Assembly: GCF_947507565.1 (NCBI RefSeq)
Contig: NC_089179.1
Location: 2,497,747-2,561,746, forward strand
Reading direction: 5' to 3'
Source of the DNA: Oscarella lobularis
Taxonomy: Eukaryota > Porifera > Homoscleromorpha > Homosclerophorida > Oscarellidae
DNA: 64,000 bases
This document shows, in pieces, positions 21,682 through 32,044 of the stretch. A model generated the notes under the pieces. That model was not told the origin of the DNA. It saw nothing but the letters and a program-made list of their open reading frames with translations, and ran no database searches. The position numbers and the translations under genes are program-made. The stretch's first letter is position 1; the number at the start of each line of letters is the position of its first letter.

Positions 21682-21897
21682 CTAAGTAGCTGAGATCGTA
21701 CGATATATCTGGTACTGAGTCGATCGGTTGGATCCCCATTGAGTAAAAGGAGGTCCATCCGTGTTCGTGGAAATGTTCGTAGAGGAGTAGAGTTTTCTTT
21801 TGGTGAAAATGGCTGCGGTGTCGACGTCGTAGTCGTTGTGCTGGCGTTTCCAAGGTTTGGCCGATATATTTTTTCTACATATCGGGCATTCAAGCAT
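21682..21897 (-). CDS. hypothetical small CPIC-containing protein
   Basis: A frame starting at 21897 begins MLECPICRKN, suggesting a single zinc-knuckle half, then becomes Asn/Thr/Ser-rich. Its start abuts, head to head, the first recognisable codon of the unnamed gene family copy at 21903. It may be a divergent gene or an antisense artefact. Confidence 0.2.
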   Translation of the reverse strand: MLECPICRKNISAKPWKRQHNDYDVDTAAIFTKRKLYSSTNISTNTDGPPFTQWGSNRSTQYQIYRTISAT

Positions 21898-21902
21898 GCA
21901 GA

Positions 21903-22295
21903 TTAAACGTCTTCGATCTACCCAAGAAAGAAATCCCTAATTTCGTGTCCTATCTCTACGCGATGAACGGCAAGGAAGTGACTAAGAAAGGGCACAGGAC
22001 TACCATGATAAAAGCGGCCGAAATAGCCTTCATGAAGTCCCTAAACGTACCTACATGGGTTGTCGTAAGCGGAAGACCTTAGAAAACTACAGATGAATTA
22101 ATTCGTCATTTTTAGGATATAATGATGTGCGTCAAAGTGACACGAAATGAAATGTCCCCGAAAGATGTTCCATTCTTGAGCCTTTCCAGCAGGCCGAAGG
22201 TGGTCACAACACACGAAACCGATAGCAACAATGACGAAACCAACGAACACGAAGGACCCCCTGCGCCGCAGTTAGCGCTGCCGCCGAGGGAATAG
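21903..22295 (+). CDS. unnamed two-exon family (FDL/VTKKG domain), copy 1
   Basis: Exon 1 (21903-22064;the true start lies upstream and is unresolved) reads NVFDLPKKE, then FVSYLYAMNGKEVTKKGHR, an AA-containing helix and PTWVV. A 51-bp GT-AG intron (22065-22115) leads to exon 2, starting DIMMCVKVTRNEM and VPFL, and ending in an acidic/Pro-rich tail at TAG 22293-22295. A gene at 44880-45261 has the same residues, the same intron position and the same MMCVK..RNEM continuation, so this is a real gene family. I do not recognise it. The two copies lie about 23 kb apart on opposite strands. Confidence 0.6.
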
Positions 22296-23457
22296 TGGAC
22301 GAAGAACCCCTCTTCGACGAATATGACGCTGCCGCCGACGGAATCCCATCCGCCGCAGTCGAAGGACCCCTCTCCGACGAATTTAAGCACCTTTATTTTG
22401 GTTGGATTAATCATTTTCGTTTAAGTTTTACGTATTGAAGGTTTAGAACAAGGACGTAAAAAAAAATCTAAATACCTATTTAAACGTTGACTTTTATTTC
22501 TCTAAAGAAGAATTTCTGGAAGCCGCCTCAGCACGTATGTCGTTGTAATTCACGTCTTTAGTATATTTATTAACTCTTTTCATATTATATTTCTACATTA
22601 GCTAGTTTGCCTTTCTACGTTTTAAATTGTCTTGGACTATTTTTAAAATAATCTTGGGCATATTTAAAATTGTCTCGGACCATTTAAAATCGTCCTATAC
22701 GATTTTTAAAATTGACTTAGACGATTTTTAAAATTGTGTTTGGCAGTGATATCACAAGACGTCCAATCTCAAACCTTACTTATATTTACCGAAATTGGTG
22801 GAATACCGGTAAAACTCCGTCGAGATTGATATTCAATTGTGTACGCAATTTTTTACATTTAGATGTATGAATCCAGGAGCGACCACGTTGTCCGAAATAT
22901 TCGGGATTGCACTCGGTATTATCGTTGCCGCGACATTAACATAAATCCGGCCTCGAGCTTTTCATCAGCGCCGTTCAGTCGCAAGTTTATGAGCAAGTTT
23001 TTTTGCGTTCTTTACGTCATTTTTGACGAAAAATTGCCTTTAATTCCCAAATGTATGTTTGCTGAAAAAAATAGTTCTTTGTTTTTTGTTTTTTCGCTGT
23101 TGTTGCTGTTGTTCTGACATCTATCTAAAGCTGATTAAACATGTTTTTGTCCAAATGGTGATTTTCTGAGAACGAATTTAGGGCGCCTTATTGGCGGCCG
23201 TTATAGGGAACGGGTTAAATCTGAAGAGCTCTCTTGCTGGACCTTTTGTCCATTTTGCGCATGCTTGTTATTATTCAATAAAACACCCCTCGAGAACATT
23301 TAAATGGCCCGGATTTCCACTACACTGTGGTGTAAGACTCTATCCTCTAAGGACAGCACGCTATGCTTGACTTCACCTACTGCACGCATATATGCACGAT
23401 ATATACCGAAATACACTGACTTGGTATCGCAATACAGCACATTCTGACAGACTGGGA
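22296..23457. other. intergenic with an AT-rich tandem repeat
   Basis: From about 22618 to 22745 there are five imperfect copies of a roughly 28-bp unit around TTTAAAATTGTCTTGGAC. No coding frame is supported. Confidence 0.5.
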
Positions 23458-24106
23458 TTCGTGATACAATCTCTTTACCCTGAACGTTTCGACATGCGGA
23501 ACATCGCCAAAGAATGGCCCCTAAGGATCGAACATTTTGAACGGTTCAGAATCGCCACGGGCCTGGACAAAAAGGAGGAGAAGATCCAAGTCAACACGCT
23601 GGTCTCCCACCTCGGCAGAAAGGCGGAGAAGATATTCAAATCGTTCAACCTGACTCAAGCGGACGCCGACAAGTACGACAGTGTGAAGCAGAAGTTCCAA
23701 AATCACTTCGTCCGGCAGCGGAATGTCATTTATGTACGAAGGAGCAGTCTTCAATCAGCGCGTCCAGCGCAAAGGTGAAAAAGCGGAGTCTGTCATCACG
23801 GCTCTCTTCCCGCTCGCCGAGCAGTGTGTGTACGACGACTTACGCAAAGACCTCATCTGCGACCGAATCGTCGTGGGAATTCGCGACAACTAGCTCTCGC
23901 GCAAACTTCAGCTACAAGCGGACCGCACCCTCGAAAGGGTGATCACGCAAGTGCGCCAAAATGAGGACATCAACGGACATCAGCCCGTCGACCGCGTCCA
24001 AGCGTCGATCCCGCACGCTGTAGCTTCTCTCGACTCGGTGGCCACTTCACGCGCCACGCCGCCTTCTCGTGTGGGAGCGTCACGCCCCGTTAGTCGAAGC
24101 CGCTGA
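23458..24106 (+). pseudogene. Gypsy-type retrotransposon gag fragment
   Basis: The first frame contains FERFRIATGLDKKEEKIQ, VNTLVSHLGRKAEKIFKSF and a Y-x-x-V-x-x-x-F-x-x-HF stretch, typical of animal Gypsy gag. After a one-base shift near 23735 it continues with FNQRVQRKGEKAESVITALF and DRIVVGIRDN, then an in-frame TAG, and ends near 24106. No zinc knuckle, protease or reverse transcriptase follows, and no LTRs are evident. It is an isolated decayed gag. Confidence 0.8.
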
Positions 24107-24426
24107 ATTCTAGGACAATAAAAATGTCCCAATATAGATTACTAGCATACATTTCGTTTTTCTGGAAGATTACAAACGAACCGAATGTCAAAAAAGCCGT
24201 GGTCTTTCAGGTTTCATAAATATATATAATATTATATAACAATGTCTAATGTCAAATTTTATACTAGAATTCAAAGTGTTTAAATTATTACCAAAATACC
24301 GCACTCACGGGTTGTTAAGCGCCGGGGCTTATGACTGCCGATTACAAAGTATTGGGCACCTAACAACCATAGGCTGTTAGGCGTCCGTCATGATACAGAG
24401 CGCGCGCTTCATATCTTTAGCAGTAC

Positions 24427-24969
24427 ATGTCTTCGCGTCCCTTGCCGGTTGAGCGCTCTTTCTACAGTGTAATTCGTTGCCATCTCGTGTATAAGTTTTT
24501 ATTGACGCCGGCTACGGGAGAGCTCCTGTCGGTTGAAAAAGAGGAAGGCAATCCTCACGACCGTTTTGCTGTTGCTGTCGCGAAAAGTGAAGAAATTGTG
24601 GGCCATACCCCGCGCGAAGTGTCTCGAGCTTTCTACGCCTTTCTGTCACACGGAGGCACACTTACATGCAAAGTCACTGGCCACAGGCAGCATGGAAACG
24701 GTTTGGAAGTTCTCTGTATTCACGCTACACGGAAGGCCAAAGCTGATCTCAAGATTAACAAGATTCCTGCAAAAGCGTGGGAGGCCATGTTCGCAGTCAA
24801 GTGTACCAGAGCCGTATATAGAGAGAGCTGCAACATCCTAATTAATCACGTGACATTATGCACGCCATCTTGTGTCCAGTCCAACCTATGCACGAGAACG
24901 GTCTCGAGTTCGTTAGAGTTTTGCACCAGGGTGCTGTACCTAAGCGCACAAAAGGTTTTAGGTAGCTAA
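24427..24969 (+). CDS. HIRAN-like domain protein 2
   Basis: Start ATG 24427. The first about 110 residues follow the HIRAN family closely: HLVYKFLLTPATGELLSVEK, then EEGNPHDRFAVAVAK, IVGHTPREVSRAFYAFL, and TCKVTGHRQHGNGLEV. The remainder to 24969 is less convincing and may include intron sequence. An open frame resumes immediately beyond the Merlin element at 27722 with a basic sequence (KLRKRRPRRPKARKRS). This raises the possibility that Merlin inserted in the last exon. Function is unknown; HIRAN domains in helicases bind DNA ends. Confidence 0.7.
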   Translation: MSSRPLPVERSFYSVIRCHLVYKFLLTPATGELLSVEKEEGNPHDRFAVAVAKSEEIVGHTPREVSRAFYAFLSHGGTLTCKVTGHRQHGNGLEVLCIHATRKAKADLKINKIPAKAWEAMFAVKCTRAVYRESCNILINHVTLCTPSCVQSNLCTRTVSSSLEFCTRVLYLSAQKVLGS

Positions 24970-24996
24970 GTTGCCGCGAAACGCCAATCAGAGGTA

Positions 24997-25004
24997 GGCA
25001 AGTA
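24997..25004. repeat. target-site duplication, left copy (GGCAAGTA)
   Basis: Eight bases directly outside the left Merlin end, repeated exactly at 27722-27729 outside the right end. Confidence 0.95.
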
Positions 25005-25383
25005 GGATCATGTCGGGTAGAGGTACGGTGGGTGTATTCGCGTACCTCTGCCCGTATACTGGCACATACAGCACTTGCCCACCGTACCTCATCTTTACAG
25101 AGGCGGAGTCGAGGCGGAGTCGAGGCGGGGTGGGGTCCGCGTCTATCATAACATTCTCACAATCACCATCGCTTACATCTCTACCGCAAAGAACATCACA
25201 GTCAAGCACACAAAAGGAGAACATCAAAATGTCGCAATCTATAGCGTCCTACGGGCTTTGCGAGCTACGTCATTCGACTCCCCGGCCCGCCGTCACCGGA
25301 TCGTACCATTTGGCGATCGTTGAAAGAATGTTGTCGAACGCCTCCTTTCTATTTTTCCCCCAGCGCTCTCGCCACATGAACTC
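25005..25383. repeat. Merlin terminal inverted repeat, left arm
   Basis: This 379-bp arm is matched by 27343-27721 in reverse complement with no indel and no difference I could find; conceptual translations of the two arms agree in several frames. It contains a 13-bp inner hairpin (GAGGTACGGTGGG at 25020-25032 with its complement at 25078-25090), a triple GAGGCGGAGTC-type repeat, and the last 37 codons plus stop of the leftward transposase. Confidence 0.93.
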
Positions 25384-26324
25384 ATCAAGATGTCCGGCCA
25401 ACTGGTCCCTTCGACATCCCCTCATGCGCTTGATGTTCATTTTGACGCGGTTCCAGTACGATTCGATATGGTTAGTATGGACTCCCGTTGCGGGGTCTTT
25501 GAAGTGCTCCGAGTGGTTGACCGTTCTGTGCTCACGAACTTGTGGCAAGTCGCACAGATGTCGGTAAGCAGCCCATTGGTCGGAGCGGACGGCGCTGCCG
25601 TCGTGGAGATGGGCTGCGATAATGCCCTCAAGCGTTTGGGCGTCTCGCCTTAGGACAATTTGCATAAATCCTGTTGCTGGGGTCGTCGAAGTGTCCACCA
25701 TTCCGAAGACCCACACTTGGGATCTCGGAGGATGCCCGCGATGATGCTGCGTGAAGATAAATGCAGCTCTCGTTCTCCATGGTATATGTGCTCGATATCA
25801 TACCTTAGGTTTGTGCGAAAAGCACGACTCGTCCACTTCAACAGTGCCCGCGTGAATCCCGCAGCCTCCCAATTTGATAGCGTTTTCAGGTAAGTTGAGA
25901 TACCAAGAGCAAGCGTCTCGCAGGTACTGGTAAACTTGCCCACACGCTTCGCGCCCAATATCTGTTTCAATGGCAGCTTCTCCTATGGGCCGATGTCCAG
26001 CCCATTGCTGGAGAAGAAGAAGCCATGTTTTCAGGGATAGTTTACTTTTAGAGAAGAAGGATCCATCTCGTATGGACCTGTATAGAAGACTTTAGAAAAC
26101 GACCGAACGACGATGGAGGAATTTACAAACTTTATAGCGGTGCATGACCCTTTTGGACAACGCCACACATAACCGTCATTACATTTCAGGCGAGACCCAA
26201 CGTACATGCCAGTGGTGCACTTAGGGCAAGACATTCTGTTAGGTATCAAACCCCTAGCCTGAAAAAACTCGACTACGCCGAGTGGAGGTCCAAATATCAC
26301 GGAGCCAAGAGCTGCAAGCGACAT
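25270..26324 (-). CDS. Merlin transposase with intact DDE triad (Tnp1)
   Basis: Exons 26324-26131, 26077-25804 and 25746-25270 join in phase across GT-AG introns of 53 and 57 bp, giving 314 residues. Residues 33-61 form the zinc ribbon (CPKC and WRCPKGSC). Then comes the family signature SIRDGSFF with a helical SLKTWLLLLQQWA. The IS1595/ISXO2-type nuclease has D147 in VEVDES, D212 in RSDQW and E251 in NHIESYW. It catalyses cut-and-paste transposition in the nucleus. The C-terminal residues 278-314 lie in the inverted repeat and are identical to the tail of Tnp2. The intact frame suggests possible activity. The gene shares a 203-bp intergenic region with Tnp2. Confidence 0.92.
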
Positions 26325-26527
26325 CGCGCCGGAGAGAATGAGTATAGTAGCGGTGCGCTCAAACGTACTAGTCCGTATGTTGGGCGCCAGATATTGGCGC
26401 CTGTAATATCCCGCTCTGTTTTTGCGCCAATTTTTATTACTATGGCGTGACCAATTCCTGATTTTTCATTGGCTGCTACTAAGATTGGAGCTAGTGCGAC
26501 TGTGCGAGGACAGTGTTTCACAGAAAA
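26325..26527. promoter_or_regulatory. bidirectional promoter region with central palindrome
   Basis: This is the only DNA between the two divergent start codons, so it must hold both promoters or be fully transcribed. At 26383-26401 lies GGCGCCA-5 bp-TGGCGCC, a perfect 7-bp inverted repeat. A further GCGCCAAT (near 26432) and CCAAT/ATTGG words follow. The palindrome is a good candidate operator, perhaps for the zinc ribbon shared by both proteins; that is inference. Confidence 0.5.
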
Positions 26528-27456
26528 ATGTCGCTTCGATACATCTTCAACGAAGGAACTTCAATGGAGGTCGCGCTCTGCCTTCAACACCTACATCTTC
26601 TGCCGTCCAAAGCAAAATGCCATCTGTGCTCTGAGCCAATGATAATGCAAGAGAAGAAGAACAGCGATGGGTTAACGTGGAGGTGCGTGAAGATAACATG
26701 CAGGACAACCAGGTTGGTTCTATGAGCAGCGACACTGAAGGTGAAACAATGTTTGACAAAACTTTTGTACGGTGCAGAACTATACGAAGCGGTACCATTT
26801 TCTCAACAAATGCCGCTTCGTTGAAGGCTTGGCTGCAGGTCATGCATTTGTGGGCAGGCGAACGGTCAGCTGACGAAATGTCTCAGAAAACCAACGTATC
26901 CTTAAAGATTGTCAAACAACTTCTTTGGCAAATACGTCGCATATGCTGTCTTGCGTTGTCTCCGGTGCCTAGCATAAAGATTGGCCATCTAACGACGCGC
27001 TATGTACAGGCAGAGTGCTTCGCTCTTAGCGACGCAGACTTTGCGCCGTGTCCAGCTTCTAAGAGGAGCAACTTTCCGAAAAAGATATTTGTTATAGTGC
27101 TCGTAGATAGCACTAGCCAGATAGGATACATGGAGTCAACCGAGACTTCGGCACCGGATTACTTGGCCCAGGTGGCGGAAAGGCACACGATGGAGAGTCT
27201 CTGCTGGGGAACACTCTCGTTTCTCAAGAATAAGCTGGGAAACGATCATCTAAACCACCATGCGACAACGTACTGGAACAGAGTTCGTTCGAACTTAAAG
27301 CGCCAAAGAATCGACATGGAAGATCTAGAAGATTACCTGGAAGAGTTCATGTGGCGAGAGCGCTGGGGGAAAAATAGAAAGGAGGCGTTCGACAACATTC
27401 TTTCAACGATCGCCAAATGGTACGATCCGGTGACGGCGGGCCGGGGAGTCGAATGA
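26528..27456 (+). CDS. Merlin transposase paralogue lacking the DDE triad (Tnp2)
   Basis: Start ATG 26528; a 65-bp intron (26713-26777) splits a 287-residue protein. It keeps the zinc ribbon (CHLCSEP and LTWRCVKITC), the TIRSGTIFS version of the family signature and the WLQVMHLWA helix. The nuclease region aligns with Tnp1 but the key positions differ. VEVDES becomes VQAECF, the second Asp region has no DxW (LCWGTL instead), and NHIESYW becomes NHHATTYW. Despite losing all three catalytic residues, the frame has no stop and the splice sites are intact, so it is probably maintained as a DNA-binding partner or repressor. The last 37 residues are identical to Tnp1 because they are encoded in the inverted repeat. 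Confidence 0.88.
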
Positions 27457-27721
27457 CGTAGCTCGCAAAGCCCGTAGGACGCTATAGATTGCGACATTTT
27501 GATGTTCTCCTTTTGTGTGCTTGACTGTGATGTTCTTTGCGGTAGAGATGTAAGCGATGGTGATTGTGAGAATGTTATGATAGACGCGGACCCCACCCCG
27601 CCTCGACTCCGCCTCGACTCCGCCTCTGTAAAGATGAGGTACGGTGGGCAAGTGCTGTATGTGCCAGTATACGGGCAGAGGTACGCGAATACACCCACCG
27701 TACCTCTACCCGACATGATCC
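27343..27721. repeat. Merlin terminal inverted repeat, right arm
   Basis: Reverse complement of 25005-25383. It contains the 3' end of Tnp2 (stop at 27454-27456) and about 265 bp of non-coding end sequence. Next to it, 27722-27729 repeats the target site GGCAAGTA. Confidence 0.93.
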
Positions 27722-27834
27722 GGCAAGTAATCGCGAAACTCCGAAAGCGCCGCCCGCGTAGACCCAAAGCCCGAAAGAGGTCTATTTCTGAGATTTACAA
27801 GATCGAAGCATTGTATAAGTCTAAATTAGGCTGA
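27722..27834 (+). pseudogene. basic C-terminal exon fragment interrupted by Merlin
   Basis: Outside the right end of the element the frame reads QVIAKLRKRRPRRPKARKR, then SISEIYKIEALYK, to TGA at 27832-27834. If Merlin and one target copy are removed, the same frame continues leftward for a few residues to an AG that could be a splice acceptor near 24966. It may be the last exon of the HIRAN-like gene at 24427; this is inference. Confidence 0.35.
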
Positions 27835-29208
27835 GAAAAGAGAATTTTTACAGAGTCGCTGATTCCTATGGTAGTATGGCGGGGTCTGTCTACACGAGAG
27901 AAAGGCCCTGGACTGTACGTCTACGCCTCTATGAAGTGCAACATCTTTTTCTGTTGCACTTTATCTGATTTTGTGTTTGTAATCAGTGACTCGATGGACG
28001 CTATATGTAGTGCCCCTTCGCGTAGTGTAAACCTGAACACAAAATGGCGTTTCAAATACCACGTGACACCCTAACGCGCAAGGAGATGTCGCTTCTCTCT
28101 CCATATGCAGACACGTTCTGATCAAACACAGGTACAGGGTATAGGCAGACCACTATTACCGTTCGATTAATAAATAGCCTCCAGTGTCTGGAATATATGA
28201 GTTCTCACTCGTCGTCGATATCACTACATTCAGGAAGGCGGTCTTCGTCGTCTGAGCTTGCTAGCGGTTTGTTTCGAAGAGCGTCGAAAGTATACGTGCC
28301 TGTTACCGAGAGAAGGTTTAAAAATGCATACAAGAATCTAAAGAAATCGGGAAAAAAGACTTTTCTACTACTAAATTCATTCGTATATTTAGTAGTATAC
28401 AAATATATATACCGTGTAATTGAGTATGAATTCTTTGATCTGTTCGCGCGGCTGCACACGCTGAGAAGGGAATCAGTGAGTAAAAATCTTCTAAAATCGA
28501 TAGTTTTGCTTTGATGGTGTGCGTACGGTTAATTTTGGGCGATAAACCCTGAACTATAGTAATGCAGTGCCAGTATACGCTCTATCATTGGAATTTATGA
28601 ATGTAAGAAGACGATGGCCTCAGAGGAGCTAAACGCGCTGCTTCAAGAGCGTCAGCGCAGACAATGTTTGTATTTTGCAAGGAGAGAGAACGACTGGAAA
28701 GACGAAATTTGTGGTGAAACGAGTCGACTGCTTTGATAGCGTTCATGTGACTTCTGCTTTAGGGAGTAAACAGTGAATATTCTCCTGAGTCGTACTGTAC
28801 AGGGACGAAATTCGTACAACAAACGTGAAAGCGACGAAAAGCGAGGCCGTGCAAACAAGAAGAGGGCGCGCAAAGCGCCAGAAATGAAAAATAGATGGCT
28901 CAATTGCTTGCGTTCGCGAATCTAAAATAACACACAATCGCCAACTTTTCACAGCGCGTAATAACTACCCTCGTACATTTCCATTCTACACAAAGGCCTT
29001 TCTTTCTGTCCTACACCGCTTTGACCCTTTAAAATACATTTCCTTACCTCGGCACTGGCTTTCGTACGAGGATTAGGGTTATTACAAACAAACGAATCGA
29101 AAAAAACAAACACACTCCTAAAAGAGACCCCTCACATCAAATTTCCACTAAATATACCCTTAATGCAAAGAAGATCGACAAAAATAAAACTTTCTAAAAT
29201 AAAAGGGA
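27835..29208. other. intergenic, no recognised gene
   Basis: One frame of 105 codons (28197-28514) is Ser-rich then Lys-rich with a hydrophobic tail; no family is recognisable. The region is otherwise featureless. Confidence 0.35.
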
Positions 29209-29379
29209 ATGAAAGACGACAAGATCGATAAAATAATCGACGGAATGGTCTTCGACGATGACGAAAACGCCGGAGAGGCACTAAACGTATTGAACATAGA
29301 CGAATTGGAAGCCGGAATGATGAAAAACGAAGTCCAAAACAACGAAAGTGAAGCATCTTCTCTCAGTGCAAATAAATGA
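29209..29379 (+). CDS. small acidic hypothetical protein (56 residues)
   Basis: A short frame from ATG 29209 to TGA 29377-29379 encodes an Asp/Glu/Asn-rich peptide (start MKDDKIDKIIDGMVF, later LNVLNIDELEAGMM). Composition is protein-like, with alternating hydrophobic positions, but there is no support beyond that. It may be a C-terminal exon. Confidence 0.25.
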   Translation: MKDDKIDKIIDGMVFDDDENAGEALNVLNIDELEAGMMKNEVQNNESEASSLSANK

Positions 29380-32015
29380 ACGGTTCCTTTATTGCTCAAC
29401 GCGCACAGATAACTTGAAGCCATGCAGACATACAGACATAGACAGAAAAAAGGAATGCAGACACTGATTCAGTCATAATGTTACGCACGCATCGCTTGAA
29501 ATAAAGTGTTGCACTCACACGTTCTGCAAAGGAGACCTCAACGCAACGCAAAGACCACGCCCCCAGTGAAACACGTAAATTACACTCCCAATATCTCGCA
29601 ATGGCGACAATAATACACGACAGGGACGTAAGAGTTAATTAAACACGTTTCTCAACGAATTTCTAGCAAAAAATCAAATCACATGTCACCAGTTCCCTAC
29701 TGATTAAATTTTGTTCCAAATACCCATTTTTCATGTAGAGATGCTGCACGTGCGGATTCGTAAAGAGTGTCGTATTCAAAGCTCGTCAACGGCCTGTCAA
29801 CTTTGGCCGACTCAAGTACGGCAATGCGAAACCGGCTTCCACTTCATCAAACGTCTCGTCAGGGGGGAATGGAGTTTTTCACCGCACGCAGACTGTAGGG
29901 GGTACCATAGCTACTGTAGTTAGTAGCCAACGAAATAAATAATTTTAATTTTTCATGCAACTGTTTTCTCAATAAATGCCATTATGTTCTTTGTACCTTT
30001 CTACTTTAGACACATTTACTTTAGAGAATACTATTTTCAGCGAGCTATCCTTTACCTTAAAAAATGCCCTGCTGCCTTAAATAAAGCTGATTGACTTCTA
30101 AGCCCGGGTTTAGGATTCTAAAAATTTTTTTAAAATGGCAATGAATCAGAGCAGTAATTTACTTTGCTCTGAGAAATAGAAAGACTTTCCATAATTGATA
30201 AGGTTACTTCACTACTTTTCCAACCCGCTGGTCTAAAATACAGCAAAAATTTACTACCTAATGAATAACGTATATGAGAAGAGATTGTACGTAATAGAAA
30301 ACAAAATTACGTTCACATGCTCGTATCTAATATGCTTACACATGGCGGTCATAGAGTCCTCCTCGTCTTTCCAAAGAAGTCTCTGTGGAGCTACAAAAGA
30401 GAAAATAGGTAAAGCCACATCAGATTTTACAGCAAAAGCCTTTGCGTTGTCCTATTTCTTCTTTGCCTTTTGATAAAAATGGTCGTCTATTTGTAAGCAT
30501 TTCATTCTTGGGGTCTTACTTCTTCTGTTGGTTAAAATCTTGGACGCTTTTGTCTTTTGCAAAAAAATTACCAACATCTTTCTAACTTACACATACGTTC
30601 TTGCTAGAAATTAAAACTAAATAGAAACGTCAGATATTCAAACACAGATTATATCAACTGTTACCATCCTCCATTGCGGCGTTTTTTGATCGCGTTCTTC
30701 AGAGAAGAAGGAATAGCTACTTAATAAAACATTCAAAGCAGACTTTATTGACTCACGTTTCAGTTCCTAAAAATTGATAGTTAACAAATTAAATAATTTA
30801 AAGTTATGGTTTCGGTCACTTACCCGTTGTACATCGTCTAAAGTTGATATAACTTTTAATACCGTTGCTATTTAAATCGTATTCATTATTACTTTAATTA
30901 TTGGAAACAACTCACTTTGAAGATTGACTGCAATGAGCTTATATATAGCCAATTAAAATTTAATAAATAAATTAAATCGGTGGCATGTCCCCGATTGATT
31001 AACTCCGACGCTAGTTTCCTTTCGCCGCGAAAAAGCACACACGGTATCAGGCCACCTATTATTTATATTATTTAAAAAAGGAAAATATTTAAGAATTTAC
31101 TCACTGGTTTCGTGAAAGCAAATGCTCCGAATAACGTCGTTTATCATTGATTTTAGAGCTTTTGACACCCAAATTAAGACATCAATTAATTTTTTATTGA
31201 TAAAGTAATCATACATCCGGGAAGTTGTACTCCTCAATGTGAAGGCCAATTAAAAAGAAACCGTTTGCCAAGGGTGGATATTGACTGCAAGATTGCGGAA
31301 TTGCAACCGATTCCCCGGAGTTGATATATTTATCTTAATTCCAAAGTCAACGAAACATATTTTGTCGGGCAAAAACAAAATTCAAAGCAATCAATTGAAA
31401 GTTACGCCATACTATTCCTCTTGTGACTCTTTCAATTCGCATCTGACCCACTCCTCATCAACCCTGACAGCATAAATCTAAAAAAAATAAATTTTATTAA
31501 TATTTTTTCTCAGTCACTTGTCCCACACGAGAAATTAAGAGAAACGACTTTCGGGGCAACATCTATTGAGGCTTTCCTGAAGACTCTTCGTTTCACGGCG
31601 TAGTTTCTTGACTAAATTTCCGAAATTTTAAACTGATTTTAAATCTTCCAGTGGTCACGCAGTTTGCATAAAGTTATAAAGTATTGTTTGTAAGGCTTTT
31701 TTAAAATACTTCTATTTTACCAAAAAATCCTCTCAAATCTGAAAAGGGAGGGTTTTGAGACCCCATAGACCGCCTCTCCCTAAATCCGCCAGTAAACCAA
31801 TTTTTTTCCATGTACTGCAACTACCCACTCCTACCCGAATAGCACGCAAAAGTCCATAATGGTGAGCTGAAGAGAATTCGGTATCGGTCTTTCATTGTAG
31901 AGATCGGTAAACTAAGGTAATCATTAATTTATTCCAGTTCAGACAAATTTTCCGTAGCAAAAATCTTGGCCCATGAGCGTTGCTCCACCTTTTTCGTGCA
32001 AATTAGTTTCTGTCT
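29380..32015. other. AT-rich intergenic region, no gene recognised
   Basis: About 2.6 kb with only short frames and homopolymer-rich sequence. I see no transposon ends, tandem array or RNA gene. It is the most AT-rich and emptiest part of the window. Confidence 0.5.
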
Positions 32016-32044
32016 ATAGAGGGGTTTCACGCACGTGAGCAATT

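Larger units (their letters stand above)
25005..27721. mobile_element. Merlin-superfamily DNA transposon with two divergent transposase genes
   Basis: Ends begin GGATCATGTCGGG on both sides and form 379-bp inverted repeats (25005-25383 and 27343-27721). The element is flanked by a perfect 8-bp direct repeat GGCAAGTA (24997-25004 and 27722-27729). An 8-9 bp duplication and GG-starting termini are characteristic of Merlin, the eukaryotic relative of IS1595/ISXO2. Two genes run outward from the centre. The leftward one is a full DDE transposase; the rightward one is a paralogue without the triad. Both coding regions end inside the inverted repeats. Total 2717 bp. The arms match so closely that insertion or arm homogenisation is recent. 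Confidence 0.93.

Noticed and set aside
25005..27721. Bacterial IS1595/ISXO2 contamination
   Set aside because: Both genes contain spliceosomal GT-AG introns and flanks are eukaryotic; this is the eukaryotic Merlin branch.
27499..27834. 111-codon plus-strand frame crossing the right Merlin end
   Set aside because: Its first two thirds are inverted-repeat sequence also present, reversed, at the left end; only the part after 27722 may be host coding.
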